The notes: generated by a model from the sequence alone, not told the origin. 64,000 nucleotides of DNA from Chitinophagales bacterium (GCA_016786765.1 JAEUUZ010000048.1:82538-146537), one strand, 5' to 3'. Positions 45,630 to 54,361 are shown, counted from the first letter of the stretch. Program-made: numbers and translations.

Positions 45630-46340
45630 TTATTTATCCAGCGACCCCGATTTCTTCAGCATCTTACTTAATTGCTGGAAAGGTATTTGTACATTGAAAT
45701 AGAGTTCCTTTACTTTTTTCTTGCCTTTTACCTTTTTTTGCTGCTTTTGATTAATGCTAAGCACATCCGTATAGCCAACAAGGGCTTGCTTAATACTGTT
45801 TAAGTGAAGATGATTTAAAATCGAATACTCATCTGGAACACGAGTAACAACATAAGCTGTTTCAATACTATTACCGTTTCCACTTCCCAAAATAGTATAT
45901 ATTAAACCAAAATAACAATTGGCAAATTTTTGCCCTAATTCCATTTCGTTTAACGCTTCACAACAATTCATCAACCTAAAAAGTAGGCGAATATTAACAG
46001 GATGCTCTTCAAACAATTGTTTGCCTTCGGTTAGTGCTTCTTTATAGTTCCCGGCTTTATAAAGCTCATTAAACCGATCCTCTTTTTTTGTACCGAAATC
46101 ATAAGGATTATAACTATCGGTAAACACATTACCGTAATACAACAGCTTGAAATCGCTAAGCGTAAGTGTGGTATCAAATTGACGAAGTCGGCTTAGCAAT
46201 GTAGGGTAGTATGCATACTTTGAACTGTCATTCGTTACTCGTTTTATTTCATCGAAATTAACGTTTACAATGGTTTGAGCATAGAAACAAGGCGCGTGAA
46301 GAAAAAGAATGGTTAATAAAACAAACTTCTGTCGTAACAT
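45630..46340 (-). CDS. DUF4919 exported protein
   Basis: 236 residues with signal peptide 1-21. The segment YYPTLLSRLRQFDTTLT followed by LLYYGNVFTDSYNPY matches DUF4919 as recalled, then TPR-like helices with RLLFRLMNCCEALNE. A Lys-rich KKVKGKKKVKE precedes the C-terminus. Function unknown. Divergent from the NTF2-like gene over 186 bases. Confidence 0.75.
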   Translation of the reverse strand: MLRQKFVLLTILFLHAPCFYAQTIVNVNFDEIKRVTNDSSKYAYYPTLLSRLRQFDTTLTLSDFKLLYYGNVFTDSYNPYDFGTKKEDRFNELYKAGNYKEALTEGKQLFEEHPVNIRLLFRLMNCCEALNEMELGQKFANCYFGLIYTILGSGNGNSIETAYVVTRVPDEYSILNHLHLNSIKQALVGYTDVLSINQKQQKKVKGKKKVKELYFNVQIPFQQLSKMLKKSGSLDK

Positions 46341-46450
46341 AAAATGCTTTTAAAGGTGATGAAAGGCTTTACTCACTATAAATATAAGGTAAATTTTTAC
46401 TTCAAACTACGCACAAGTCTTCATGTTCCTACTCGGCATTCTTGAATTAA

Positions 46451-46485
46451 ATAGCCAAATAGTTTAATTTCGGGCGTTTGGCTAT
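46451..46485. repeat. Inverted repeat before the NTF2-like gene
   Basis: ATAGCCAAA (46451-46459) and TTTGGCTAT (46477-46485) are perfect 9-base arms with a 17-base spacer, 42 bases before the ATG at 46527. Its position suggests an operator or leader hairpin, but nothing confirms it. Confidence 0.4.
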
Positions 46486-46526
46486 GTAATGAAAGCCCTA
46501 ACAAATCAAAAAACGAGTTCAAGAAA

Positions 46527-47165
46527 ATGCCAAAAATACTGCTTTCCGCTTTTGTTTTACTAATTCATTCCACCTTTGTTTTCGGACAAAAAAGTGAAGA
46601 AAAAGCTATCCGTAACGTATTTGAAACTTACCGAAAGGCTATCTTAACCGATAATGCCGATGTGGCATTGCAATGCGTTGATAGTAGAACAGTTAATTAT
46701 TACGGGCATATACTCGACCGAGTCAAACATGCAGATTCAGTTCAAGTTTCAGCGCTTAATGTTTTTGATCGATTTATGGTGTTAACTATTCGCCATAGAA
46801 CGCCTAAAGAACAAATATTGAGCTTTGATGGAAAAAGTCTACTTGCCTATGCCATAAAAAGTGGTATGGTGGGCAAGAACAGTGTTTCCGAAAAAAATAA
46901 AATTGGCGAAGTAACTATCGAATCGGAATTTGCAAAAGGTCAATTTATGTTTGAAGGGAAAAAAGTGCCCATTTTTTTCCATTTCTACAAAGAAAATGAA
47001 ACATGGAAATTAGATTTAACCTCCATTTTTAGTTTATCAACGTTTGTTATTGAAGATATGATAAAATCGAGTGGTATGAGTGAAAACGAATACTTTTTTT
47101 ATCTGCTCAAACTGATAACCGGTCGTGAGCCCAACAACGAAATTTGGCTGCCGGTGCAACGATAA
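46527..47165 (+). CDS. Exported NTF2-like protein, unknown function
   Basis: 212 residues, signal peptide 1-20 (cleavage near FVFGQ). The pattern of an N-terminal helix (EKAIRNVFETYRKAILTDNADVAL) and later strands ending FHFYKENETWKLDL suggests the NTF2/SnoaL fold. No catalytic residues identified. It probably has its own promoter in the divergent region. The 214 bases after it hold no gene, only the hairpin at 47332. Confidence 0.65.
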   Translation: MPKILLSAFVLLIHSTFVFGQKSEEKAIRNVFETYRKAILTDNADVALQCVDSRTVNYYGHILDRVKHADSVQVSALNVFDRFMVLTIRHRTPKEQILSFDGKSLLAYAIKSGMVGKNSVSEKNKIGEVTIESEFAKGQFMFEGKKVPIFFHFYKENETWKLDLTSIFSLSTFVIEDMIKSSGMSENEYFFYLLKLITGREPNNEIWLPVQR

Positions 47166-47331
47166 TTGGCACTCGCTCCGCAAAGCTCTATCCATAGTCT
47201 GACGCAGCGCCATTGGTTGGGGACAACAGAACAATATTTTAGTTCAATATTTTTTTTAGGATAAATAGGTAAGTCCTTACTCGCTCCATTCAGCCTAGGC
47301 TTCAGATCAAGGACAGATTAGGAAAGTTAGA

Positions 47332-47367
47332 ATTTTCTGGTTGGTAGCGGAACACCAACCAGAAAAT
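47332..47367. repeat. Hairpin repeat family, copy A (14-bp perfect stem)
   Basis: ATTTTCTGGTTGGT and ACCAACCAGAAAAT are perfect arms around the loop AGCGGAAC. The core GGTTGGT(A/G)GCGGAACACCAACC recurs at 50299-50320. It lies 13 bases past the stop of the minus-strand propeller gene, so it may serve as its terminator. Confidence 0.75.
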
Positions 47368-47379
47368 GAATAATCATTG

Positions 47380-49998
47380 CTATTTTTGTGTTGTAAAACG
47401 AAGGGATTTAGAATGTTTATCGTTAGAAATATTCACTACATACACACCATTAACCCAATTGGATACATCTAATGTTTGTTGCCCGGTTATGTAAAAAGTT
47501 GGTGTAGCCTTACGTCCCAATACATCGGTAATACTTACAGTATAAGCTTGACTACTCTCCGGAACGCTAATGGTGCAAAACCCTTTAGCAGGATTAGGGT
47601 AAATATTGACAGTTAAATTGCCTACATCTTGCATACCTACAATGGAAGTAACTACAATAACATTTGAAGTATCGGAACAGTTACTACTATTAGTGGCTAT
47701 TACGCTATAGCTACCATTTTGGGTAGGGGTAAAACGCTGTCCGGTTGCACCGCTAATTATATTATTATTTAATAACCATTGGTAAGCAGTATATACTTGC
47801 GTTTGTAGCGTATCACCATTTTTCGAAATTACCGGACTTGGTACAGGCTTAATGGCTAAATGTAAAATGGCCAAGCTGCTATCGCAACCATTTACATTCG
47901 ATAAGTTATAGGTAGCTGTGCTGTCGTTTGCTGTATATGTTTGTCCGTTAATCCAAGTATACGAGCCACATGCCGAAACGGGATAAGGCACAGGTATCTC
48001 TTGGCATTCGGAAGTCATCACTCTATTGCCGGTGCCTGTAATAGCAACGGCTACAAATTTACCTTTCCCATAAGCTACAGAATACCATTGATTATCTGCT
48101 GCCGATGTTTGCCCGGTCCAGGTAATACCATCGGGGCTCGTCATTACTCGGTTACTAACACCATTACTAGCTACGGCAACAAACAAGCCATTGCCATAAG
48201 TAACGGAGCGCCAAGGATTATCCGCTGCCGATGTTTGCGCAGTCCAAGTAATACCATCCGGACTTGTCATTACCCTATTGCCGGTTCCGCTAGTGGCAAC
48301 AGCAACAAATAAACCATTACCATAAGTAACAGAACGCCATGCATTATCTGCAGCCGAAGTACGAGTGGTCCAAGTAATACCATCTGAACTTGTCATTACC
48401 CTATTGCCGGTACCCGAACTGGCAACGGCTACAAATTTACCATTACCAAAGGTAACACCATACCAGTCATTATCTACAGCCGTTCGCGAGGTCCAACTTG
48501 CACCATCAGGACTCGTCATTACCCTATTCCCTGTGCCAGTACTGGCTACTGCCACAAATCTACCATTACCATAAACAACCGAGCGCCATTGTAAATCGGC
48601 CGCTGCAGGGTACAATGCCCAATTACTTCCATCGGGGCTGGTCAATACACTATTTCCGGTAATGCTAACGCCCACAAATTTGCCATTACCGTAAGTTATC
48701 TGACTCCATGCATTACTGGTTGCATAAGTTTTAGAAATCCAGTTCATTCCATTATAACTAATCATTATACCGTTACCTAAACCGGAGCCGGCAATGGCTA
48801 CAAATTTATCATCGCCATAAGTTACACCATACCATGCATTTTCAGCAGCCGCATTATGCGATTGCCAGTTAGAAGCATCGCAAGTAAATTGCCCATTGCC
48901 CGATGAACGAAGAATTTTAAGACTAAGCAGCACAATACTATCGCAACCGTCAACTGTAGTCAGGTAGGCTGTTGCCGTATCTGTACTTTCATCGTAGGTA
49001 TTGCCGTTAATCCAAGTAAAAGCATCGCAGTGGCTTTGTGTATCTCTACTCACCACCGCAGGGCACACGGGCGAAGTAATTACTCTACCGGCAGTTCCGG
49101 CAGTAAAACGATCAATAGCAACAAACAGTCCATTGCCATAGGTTACACACCACCAATCCAAATCTGGGATATTGACTTGAGATTTCCAATTTATACCATT
49201 AGGGCTGCTCATTACACGGTTGCCGGTGCCATTGTCACCAACGGCTACAAACATACCTCCACCATAAGTAACTGCATGCCAATCGCCATCGGATGCCGAT
49301 TTTCGGGGTGTCCAAGTAATCCCATCTAAACTGGTCATTACCGTATCGGTATTTGGACCAACGGTTACAAATAAGCTATTGCCATATGTAACACCATGCC
49401 ATTGTTTTGCTAAAATATTTCGCGAAGTCCAGGTAATACCATCTGGGCTAGTCATGGCTCTATTACTGCTCCCAACGCTAGATACTGCAACAAACAAATT
49501 GTTGCCATAGGTAACACTTGTCCATTGATTTGCTGAGGCAGCAGTGCGTGCCGTCCATGTAATCCCATCGGGGCTTGTCATTACCTGACCTGTAGCACTG
49601 TACGATACGGCAACAAATAAACCATTGCCATAAGTTACCCCAATCCACTGGTTTCCAGTGATAGCTGTTTGCAGTGTCCAGTTAATACCATCGGGGCTCG
49701 TCATGGCAGCATTATCGCCAACAGCCACAAATTTTCCATTACCATACGCAACAGCAAGCCAATCATTAGTAGGCGTATTTCTGCCGGTCCAGTTAATACC
49801 ATCTGGGCTCGTCATAACCCCGCTTGATACTCCAGATGAAGATACGGCTACAAATAAACCATTGCCATACGTAACCCCTTTCCATTGTATGTTGGTGGCG
49901 GCATTTCGGGGCGTCCAATCCTTTTGAGCGTAGACTAGTGTATTCTGCATTAAAAATATAACGGTGGATAAAACAAGTAGGTGTAAACGATTTTTCAT
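47380..49998 (-). CDS. Secreted double beta-propeller-like protein with T9SS sorting domain
   Basis: 872 residues. Signal peptide 1-24. Two blocks of seven repeats of 38-42 residues with consensus W-x-x-V-T-Y-G-N-G-x-F-V-A-V ... M-T-S-P-D-G-I-T-W. In each block the first repeat is preceded by the last part of a unit, and the seventh is cut short and ends in Cys, as expected for the velcro closure of a seven-bladed propeller. After each block comes a CxxxTWINGxTY ... GCDS module (about 320-360 and 685-725). Then an Ig-like domain and a T9SS type A domain (IYPNPAKG; ends SLRFTTQK). Probably a surface adhesin or binding protein; ligand unknown. Confidence 0.82.
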   Translation of the reverse strand: MKNRLHLLVLSTVIFLMQNTLVYAQKDWTPRNAATNIQWKGVTYGNGLFVAVSSSGVSSGVMTSPDGINWTGRNTPTNDWLAVAYGNGKFVAVGDNAAMTSPDGINWTLQTAITGNQWIGVTYGNGLFVAVSYSATGQVMTSPDGITWTARTAASANQWTSVTYGNNLFVAVSSVGSSNRAMTSPDGITWTSRNILAKQWHGVTYGNSLFVTVGPNTDTVMTSLDGITWTPRKSASDGDWHAVTYGGGMFVAVGDNGTGNRVMSSPNGINWKSQVNIPDLDWWCVTYGNGLFVAIDRFTAGTAGRVITSPVCPAVVSRDTQSHCDAFTWINGNTYDESTDTATAYLTTVDGCDSIVLLSLKILRSSGNGQFTCDASNWQSHNAAAENAWYGVTYGDDKFVAIAGSGLGNGIMISYNGMNWISKTYATSNAWSQITYGNGKFVGVSITGNSVLTSPDGSNWALYPAAADLQWRSVVYGNGRFVAVASTGTGNRVMTSPDGASWTSRTAVDNDWYGVTFGNGKFVAVASSGTGNRVMTSSDGITWTTRTSAADNAWRSVTYGNGLFVAVATSGTGNRVMTSPDGITWTAQTSAADNPWRSVTYGNGLFVAVASNGVSNRVMTSPDGITWTGQTSAADNQWYSVAYGKGKFVAVAITGTGNRVMTSECQEIPVPYPVSACGSYTWINGQTYTANDSTATYNLSNVNGCDSSLAILHLAIKPVPSPVISKNGDTLQTQVYTAYQWLLNNNIISGATGQRFTPTQNGSYSVIATNSSNCSDTSNVIVVTSIVGMQDVGNLTVNIYPNPAKGFCTISVPESSQAYTVSITDVLGRKATPTFYITGQQTLDVSNWVNGVYVVNISNDKHSKSLRFTTQK

Positions 49999-50163
49999 AG
50001 TAATAATTTTAAGAATTGAAAGTCATAAAAGAATAAAGAAATAAACCTGTTCGTTAAGTTAAAGGTACTTATCTCAACTAAGATTACAAAAAAGGCTATA
50101 TAATGCCAAACCCACCCATGTTTATTATCGTTTTGAAACTTCATTGACGGTGTTTTAAAACTA

Positions 50164-50269
50164 GGGCTTGTCCTCCGTTGCACTCCGGCCTGGCTGCATC
50201 AGGGTACGCTGCGCTCCCGTGCTCCACTGCGTTCCGCACCAAGCCTTTCGTATCCTTCACGCGGCATTG
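50164..50269 (+). repeat. Dispersed 106-bp repeat, copy 2
   Basis: The most diverged copy: the 5' third (GGCTTGTCCTCCG...CTGGCTGCATC) and the hairpin arms (GGTACGC/CCGCACC) differ from copies 1 and 3. Same orientation as the others. Lies between two divergent genes, unlike copies 1 and 3, which are downstream of plus-strand genes. Confidence 0.85.
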
Positions 50270-50298
50270 AAGTGTAATTGAAAATATAAGAAAAGACG

Positions 50299-50320
50299 GG
50301 TTGGTGGCGGAACACCAACC
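50299..50320. repeat. Hairpin repeat family, copy B (7-bp stem)
   Basis: GGTTGGT and ACCAACC around loop GGCGGAAC. Same core and loop as copy A at 47332, with shorter arms. The loop is kept while the flanks differ, which suggests the hairpin itself is the unit. Confidence 0.65.
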
Positions 50321-50492
50321 AGAGGAATACCTATGAAATATAAAAATTAACCGAGTTTACAACAAAGATAAGCCGGCCTAGGATTAGTCTGGGGTAAGGC
50401 AATACAGCAAAAACTGCTTAAAACGCAGAAAGGCATAAAGTTACAGCCCTTGCCCCTATCCCAGCATTTTCCGAAGAACTACGTGAAAATGG

Positions 50493-50529
50493 CGTATTTC
50501 TACGCAAAGTGGTTTTGCGTAGAAATACG
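50493..50529. repeat. Perfect 16-bp palindromic hairpin
   Basis: CGTATTTCTACGCAAA and its exact complement around the 5-base loop GTGGT. No T run follows, so it is not a classical terminator. It lies 129 bases before the metallophosphoesterase ATG, so a regulator site or RNA hairpin is possible. Confidence 0.65.
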
Positions 50530-50657
50530 TAAAAATGGAGGAGAAATACTGTTGTTATTGTGGTGGGAATTGGTGAGGTTTAGGAGCATAATTATTTAAC
50601 GCTTTCTGAGCGGTGTATGGACGCACGAACCTCGGGATAAAAATTAAATCAGGAAAC

Positions 50658-52541
50658 ATGTTCCATCTTTTCAAAAAACAAACTCAAATTAAGGTAAGCA
50701 AAGGCGGTAATAATCCGTTTTATTTTACGCCCCAAGAGGCTGTGAATTGGTTTGATTTTTCAAAATTACTAAACACATTTATTCGCGTAAAAACCTCCTC
50801 CACCATCTTAGATAATATTGATAAGCGGGAAGTAATGGATAGTTACCCGCCTGATACAAACCATGATTATTCAATGACGAACAGTGATGAATTTTGGTTG
50901 GATTATATGGCTGATACAGGTGATGGATTTAATGCTACAACAACTGTTTTTTATGCAATTACAAGACCCCATTTACAAATTGGCACCGAAAATACACAAA
51001 GAGGTAGAGCGTTAGTAATTGGTGGAGATTTAGTGTACCCCGATGCAAGTGAACAAGAGTACAACAATAGATTCAAAGGTCCTATTCGATTGGTATTTCC
51101 AAATAAAACCGCTGACCCGGAACCTCATCTTTATGCCAATCCTGGTAATCACGATTGGTATGACGGACTGTCGGCTTTTAGCAGAATGATGCTCCAGAAG
51201 AAAAGCATTGGGGGGTATAGAACCAATCAAAACAGAAGTTATTATGCGCTTAAGATTACGCACAATGTTTATTTTTTCGCATTAGACAATCAATTAAAAG
51301 GCGATATTGATATTCCACAAGTAAACTTTTTCATTAACTACGTAAAAAATGAGAGCCTCAAGTTTCCGGAGGAAAAAAAACATATCATTCTAAATATTGC
51401 TGAACCTTGCTGGTACGGCTATGACATTAAAGATAAAGGCAAGCGCAGACAGCGGTTCGATAGCATAGATTATTTTATGAACGAAATGCGAAAATGCGAT
51501 TCCACACTATCCTTTGATGTGTTGTTGGCAGGCGATATTCATCATTACAATCATTATAAAATTGCTGCTGTAAATGGAGTGCACCCCGAGAATAAATATG
51601 GCGTAAAACATTTAATCACATCTGGCGGTGGAGGCGCGTTTAAGCACATGGGTACCCATCTTCAAAACGATATTCAGTTACCCATTGGATCTCCAAATAA
51701 CAGCTTTACGAATACCGGAAATACCTACCCCAATGCAGAGCATTCTCAGAAACATAATAGAAACAATCTCTTTTTCCTTTTCCATAATACAGCATTTGCA
51801 AAGATTCACTTTTGGGTTTCCATTATTGGTTTATTTACTTTTTATCTGTTTAGCAATTACAAAGGTTTTACGGCCTTGTCGCATCAACATAGTTTTTGTT
51901 CGTTTATTGTAGAAGCAATAAAATTAGCATTTGTTTATCCTTTAATTATTGTTGCAGGTATGTTGTTGCCCTTTTATCTATCAATGATCATCAACAGCGT
52001 AAAACCCGCTGACATAGGAGAAAAAGACAATCAGATTTATGGTATAACGCAAGGCGCTATTGTAGTGTTGTCTTTTTTGGCGCAACTCACTGTTTTATAT
52101 TTGAGCATTTTTCTTTTTGCTCGGTTTACTATTTTTGAAGAAGGTCATATTTTTAAACAGTTTGATGATTTTGGGAAAGGGCTAAACGTTATCATTTTAT
52201 TAACTGCATTTGCGTTGTTTTTTGCTATAGTAAATTCCATTTTACAAAGCACATTGTATGGCTTCTATTTATACTTAAATTATCGATTTTTTAGTTTAAA
52301 CACCACCGAAGCTTCTTCCGGCAAAGTAGAAGAAGGTTATAACCATTTTTTAAGGTTTAAATTCACGAAAGACAAGATTACCATTTATGCCATTGGCATT
52401 GAAAAAAATATAGATTGGATGCGTGAAATAAAAGGGAAATCGGAGAAAGAAATTGAAGCATTACAAATGAATAATGCGAATGATACGCCTAGATTTAACG
52501 TAAATCAATGCTTACTCGAAAAAATTGAAATCGTGTTGTAG
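50658..52541 (+). CDS. Membrane-anchored metallophosphoesterase
   Basis: 627 residues from ATG 50658 (MFHLFKKQ); the frame opens at a GTG at 50613 that adds 15 unlikely residues. Calcineurin-like motifs: ADTGDGFN (motif I), GGDLVYPDASE (motif II), PGNHDWYDG (motif III, catalytic His) and GDIHHYNHY. The version with DTGDG in place of D-x-H is a known branch as recalled. From about 385 on, four hydrophobic segments (to about 560) anchor it to the membrane and a soluble tail ends the protein. Substrate unknown. Single gene bounded by repeat copies 2 and 3. Confidence 0.85.
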   Translation: MFHLFKKQTQIKVSKGGNNPFYFTPQEAVNWFDFSKLLNTFIRVKTSSTILDNIDKREVMDSYPPDTNHDYSMTNSDEFWLDYMADTGDGFNATTTVFYAITRPHLQIGTENTQRGRALVIGGDLVYPDASEQEYNNRFKGPIRLVFPNKTADPEPHLYANPGNHDWYDGLSAFSRMMLQKKSIGGYRTNQNRSYYALKITHNVYFFALDNQLKGDIDIPQVNFFINYVKNESLKFPEEKKHIILNIAEPCWYGYDIKDKGKRRQRFDSIDYFMNEMRKCDSTLSFDVLLAGDIHHYNHYKIAAVNGVHPENKYGVKHLITSGGGGAFKHMGTHLQNDIQLPIGSPNNSFTNTGNTYPNAEHSQKHNRNNLFFLFHNTAFAKIHFWVSIIGLFTFYLFSNYKGFTALSHQHSFCSFIVEAIKLAFVYPLIIVAGMLLPFYLSMIINSVKPADIGEKDNQIYGITQGAIVVLSFLAQLTVLYLSIFLFARFTIFEEGHIFKQFDDFGKGLNVIILLTAFALFFAIVNSILQSTLYGFYLYLNYRFFSLNTTEASSGKVEEGYNHFLRFKFTKDKITIYAIGIEKNIDWMREIKGKSEKEIEALQMNNANDTPRFNVNQCLLEKIEIVL

Positions 52542-52575
52542 CCAATCAAACTTTATGTTAAAAGCCTTTTAAATT

Positions 52576-52680
52576 AGGCGTGCCCTCGTTGCACTCCGGT
52601 CAGGCTGCTACAGGGTGCGCTGCGCTCCCGTGCTCCACTGCGTTACGCACCAAGCCTTTCGCATCCTTCACGCGGCATTG
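52576..52680 (+). repeat. Dispersed 106-bp repeat, copy 3
   Basis: Differs from copy 1 at about six positions over 105 bases. Lies between the metallophosphoesterase stop and two small minus-strand frames, about 560 bases from the transposase element. Confidence 0.85.
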
Positions 52681-52786
52681 TGCTAACTAAAAAAATATCG
52701 TTTTAAATCACCACACGCAAAGTGTCTGACAGAATTATTTCTCCGATAGGGTATCGAAAAAAGCCTGAATCATTGACATCTATCTT

Positions 52787-52978
52787 TTATTTTTTAAACA
52801 GATTACAAAGATCTTCAACGATTAATCTGCATACATCAAATACTTTTACCCCTCCATACTTCAAATCTGATTTCAGTCTTCCACTATTTCTATAAAACAT
52901 GTAAGCCAATAGATACAGCACAACAAATACAACCAATCCATACGATAACAAAAAGTCTATTACAGCATTACTATCCAT
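52787..52978 (-). CDS. Small single-helix membrane protein, doubtful
   Basis: 63 residues with one membrane helix (about 12-28, LLSYGLVVFVVLYLLAYMF) and a polar tail ending NLFKK. No family. It has its own ATG and lies between repeat copy 3 and the transposase element. It could be a small real gene; nothing proves it. Confidence 0.4.
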   Translation of the reverse strand: MDSNAVIDFLLSYGLVVFVVLYLLAYMFYRNSGRLKSDLKYGGVKVFDVCRLIVEDLCNLFKK

Positions 52979-53041
52979 TATATAGCATTGTAATTAGTTC
53001 TAAAATACTTAACCCAAACATTACTATTTATTAATACTGCA

Positions 53042-53224
53042 TCAATAGCTCACCCAAGTAACATTCTTATCATAAAAGAAGATAACGTTTCCAATCAAAT
53101 CGGTTATTGTAACTGAGTCTCCAAAAGGATATTGTTGTATTGAAAATTCAGGTTCTATTTGTAATGCTGAAAAATGTTGCTGCACATCCGGTATTTGTAT
53201 TTGACATTTAAATGTATCCGACAA
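53042..53224 (-). CDS. Small hypothetical protein, doubtful
   Basis: 60 residues, acidic and without membrane segment; no family. It lies just outside the left transposase hairpin. Codon use is plausible, but the length gives little support. Confidence 0.3.
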   Translation of the reverse strand: MSDTFKCQIQIPDVQQHFSALQIEPEFSIQQYPFGDSVTITDLIGNVIFFYDKNVTWVSY

Positions 53225-53240
53225 AACATCTGATTTTCCA

Positions 53241-53288
53241 TCTGGCGCAAGAATGCAGCAAGGCTCTTTGCGAGGGGTTCTTGTGCCA
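53241..53288. repeat. Left REP-like hairpin of the transposase element
   Basis: TGGCGCAAGAA (53243-53253) pairs with TTCTTGTGCCA (53278-53288), 11 bp with one G-T, around a loop that itself has GCAA/TTGC. The outer 18 bases TCTGGCGCAAGAATGCAG return inverted at 53906-53923, and GGTTCTTGTGCC inverted at 53877-53888. Confidence 0.85.
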
Positions 53289-53300
53289 CTACTGTAAAAA

Positions 53301-53849
53301 TTATTCTATCAATTTTATCTCAACACATCCTTTCTTTCCGCAATAATCACCGGCACTACTATATTTCCAATTCATAGGATTATCAACAAAACCGGCAACC
53401 ACCGGGTTATTATGGATATAATCTAATTTCTGTTGCATCATTTCATTAGAGAGCAACTCAATGGGGTGGCTTTCATGTTGCCAAAATTGATAACGACTCG
53501 TATTGCTTTTTATATCCCCTGCTTCTTTAAACATGGCTAACATCCATTCTTTTCTACTTTCTTGGCTGTTTAATTGAATTGCCTCCATTATTTTGAGCGA
53601 TGTATGCTTTTTCAAATCTCGCATGATGTTCGAAAGCTGACCTGTTGGACTACTTACTATCATATGCACATGACTAGGCATTAAACAATAGCCATATACT
53701 TCCAAGTCTTTGTGTGCTGAACAATAATTTACACTGTCTACCCATATTTGACTGTATTCTGCCCGAATAAATACATCAATCCAATGAACAGTTGCATAAG
53801 AAATAAAATACAACTTTTGACTGTCCCGAAATTTGTATTTGGTACTCAT
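53301..53849 (-). CDS. REP-associated tyrosine transposase (RAYT, Y1 family)
   Basis: 182 residues of the IS200/IS605-like Y1 transposase fold. HUH motif in GYCLMPSHVHMIVS (residues about 53-65) and the catalytic Tyr in QQKLDYIHNNPV. Residues between show DLKKHTSLK and the RAYT-typical QFWQHESHPIE. RAYT proteins cut REP hairpins as single-stranded DNA and are tied to the spread of REP sequences. The gene lies 12 bases inside the left hairpin and 27 inside the right one. No decay seen, so it may be active. Confidence 0.9.
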   Translation of the reverse strand: MSTKYKFRDSQKLYFISYATVHWIDVFIRAEYSQIWVDSVNYCSAHKDLEVYGYCLMPSHVHMIVSSPTGQLSNIMRDLKKHTSLKIMEAIQLNSQESRKEWMLAMFKEAGDIKSNTSRYQFWQHESHPIELLSNEMMQQKLDYIHNNPVVAGFVDNPMNWKYSSAGDYCGKKGCVEIKLIE

Positions 53850-53876
53850 GGCTTAAAAATAATTAATTTCTATTTG

Positions 53877-53923
53877 GGCACAAGAACCCTAACCAAAGAC
53901 CAACCCTGCATTCTTGCGCCAGA
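53877..53923. repeat. Right REP-like hairpin of the transposase element
   Basis: GGCACAAGAA pairs with TTCTTGCGCC (10 bp, one G-T); the inverted partner of the left hairpin. The 683-base span 53241-53923 is the presumed mobile unit. Confidence 0.85.
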
Positions 53924-54361
53924 GAAGGGCTAAAAGCTAGAAGCTCCCCAACTTCTTAGAACTAATCATTCGAATTTGAACGATATGTTGAATTGTGCTA
54001 CTATTCGCGTGAGGGGTTGCAGTGGACATCCTGCACCAATTCTTATTGGGGCAGATGGGAACGGAAAACCCGGTGCCGTTTCCGAACGGCACACGCCCAA
54101 ATCAATGCTTAGTTTTATATGTACTTTCGGCTATTCACAAAATCTCAACAAAAAAAGGTGAATAATGGCGCGATTTTGCACAAAGTGTTGTTTTTCATTA
54201 GTTTAAGCGCTTCCTTTTTGTTGAAAACCTGTGGACAACCTTTAGTTCGGGTGAGGCCTTTTCAATGTTTAACTGCTTTTTTAACTTCGTCCCCCCGCAA
54301 AAAGCCATTAGCCATTAGCTACTAGCTGTTAGGGAAAGAAGAGGACTAAACTATTGAGTGT
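53924..54361 (+). other. 438-base intergenic region before smc
   Basis: No gene supported. It holds a short perfect hairpin GTGCCGTT/AACGGCAC (54073-54092) and a run of near-repeats of AGCCATTAGC near 54304-54325. Promoter for smc not identified. Confidence 0.6.

Larger units (their letters stand above)
49999..50657 (+). other. 659-base divergent intergenic region rich in repeats
   Basis: Holds, in order, copy 2 of the 106-bp repeat, copy B of the hairpin repeat and a 16-bp perfect palindrome. No gene is supported. Frames extending into it from either side are not protein-like. Confidence 0.7.

Noticed and set aside
47941..49927. Plus-strand frames inside the propeller gene
   Set aside because: Antisense shadows of the regular minus-strand repeats; no start signals or family matches.
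53924..54361. tRNA or small RNA gene before smc
   Set aside because: The short GTGCCGTT hairpin has no cloverleaf context or T-arm; nothing else supports an RNA gene.
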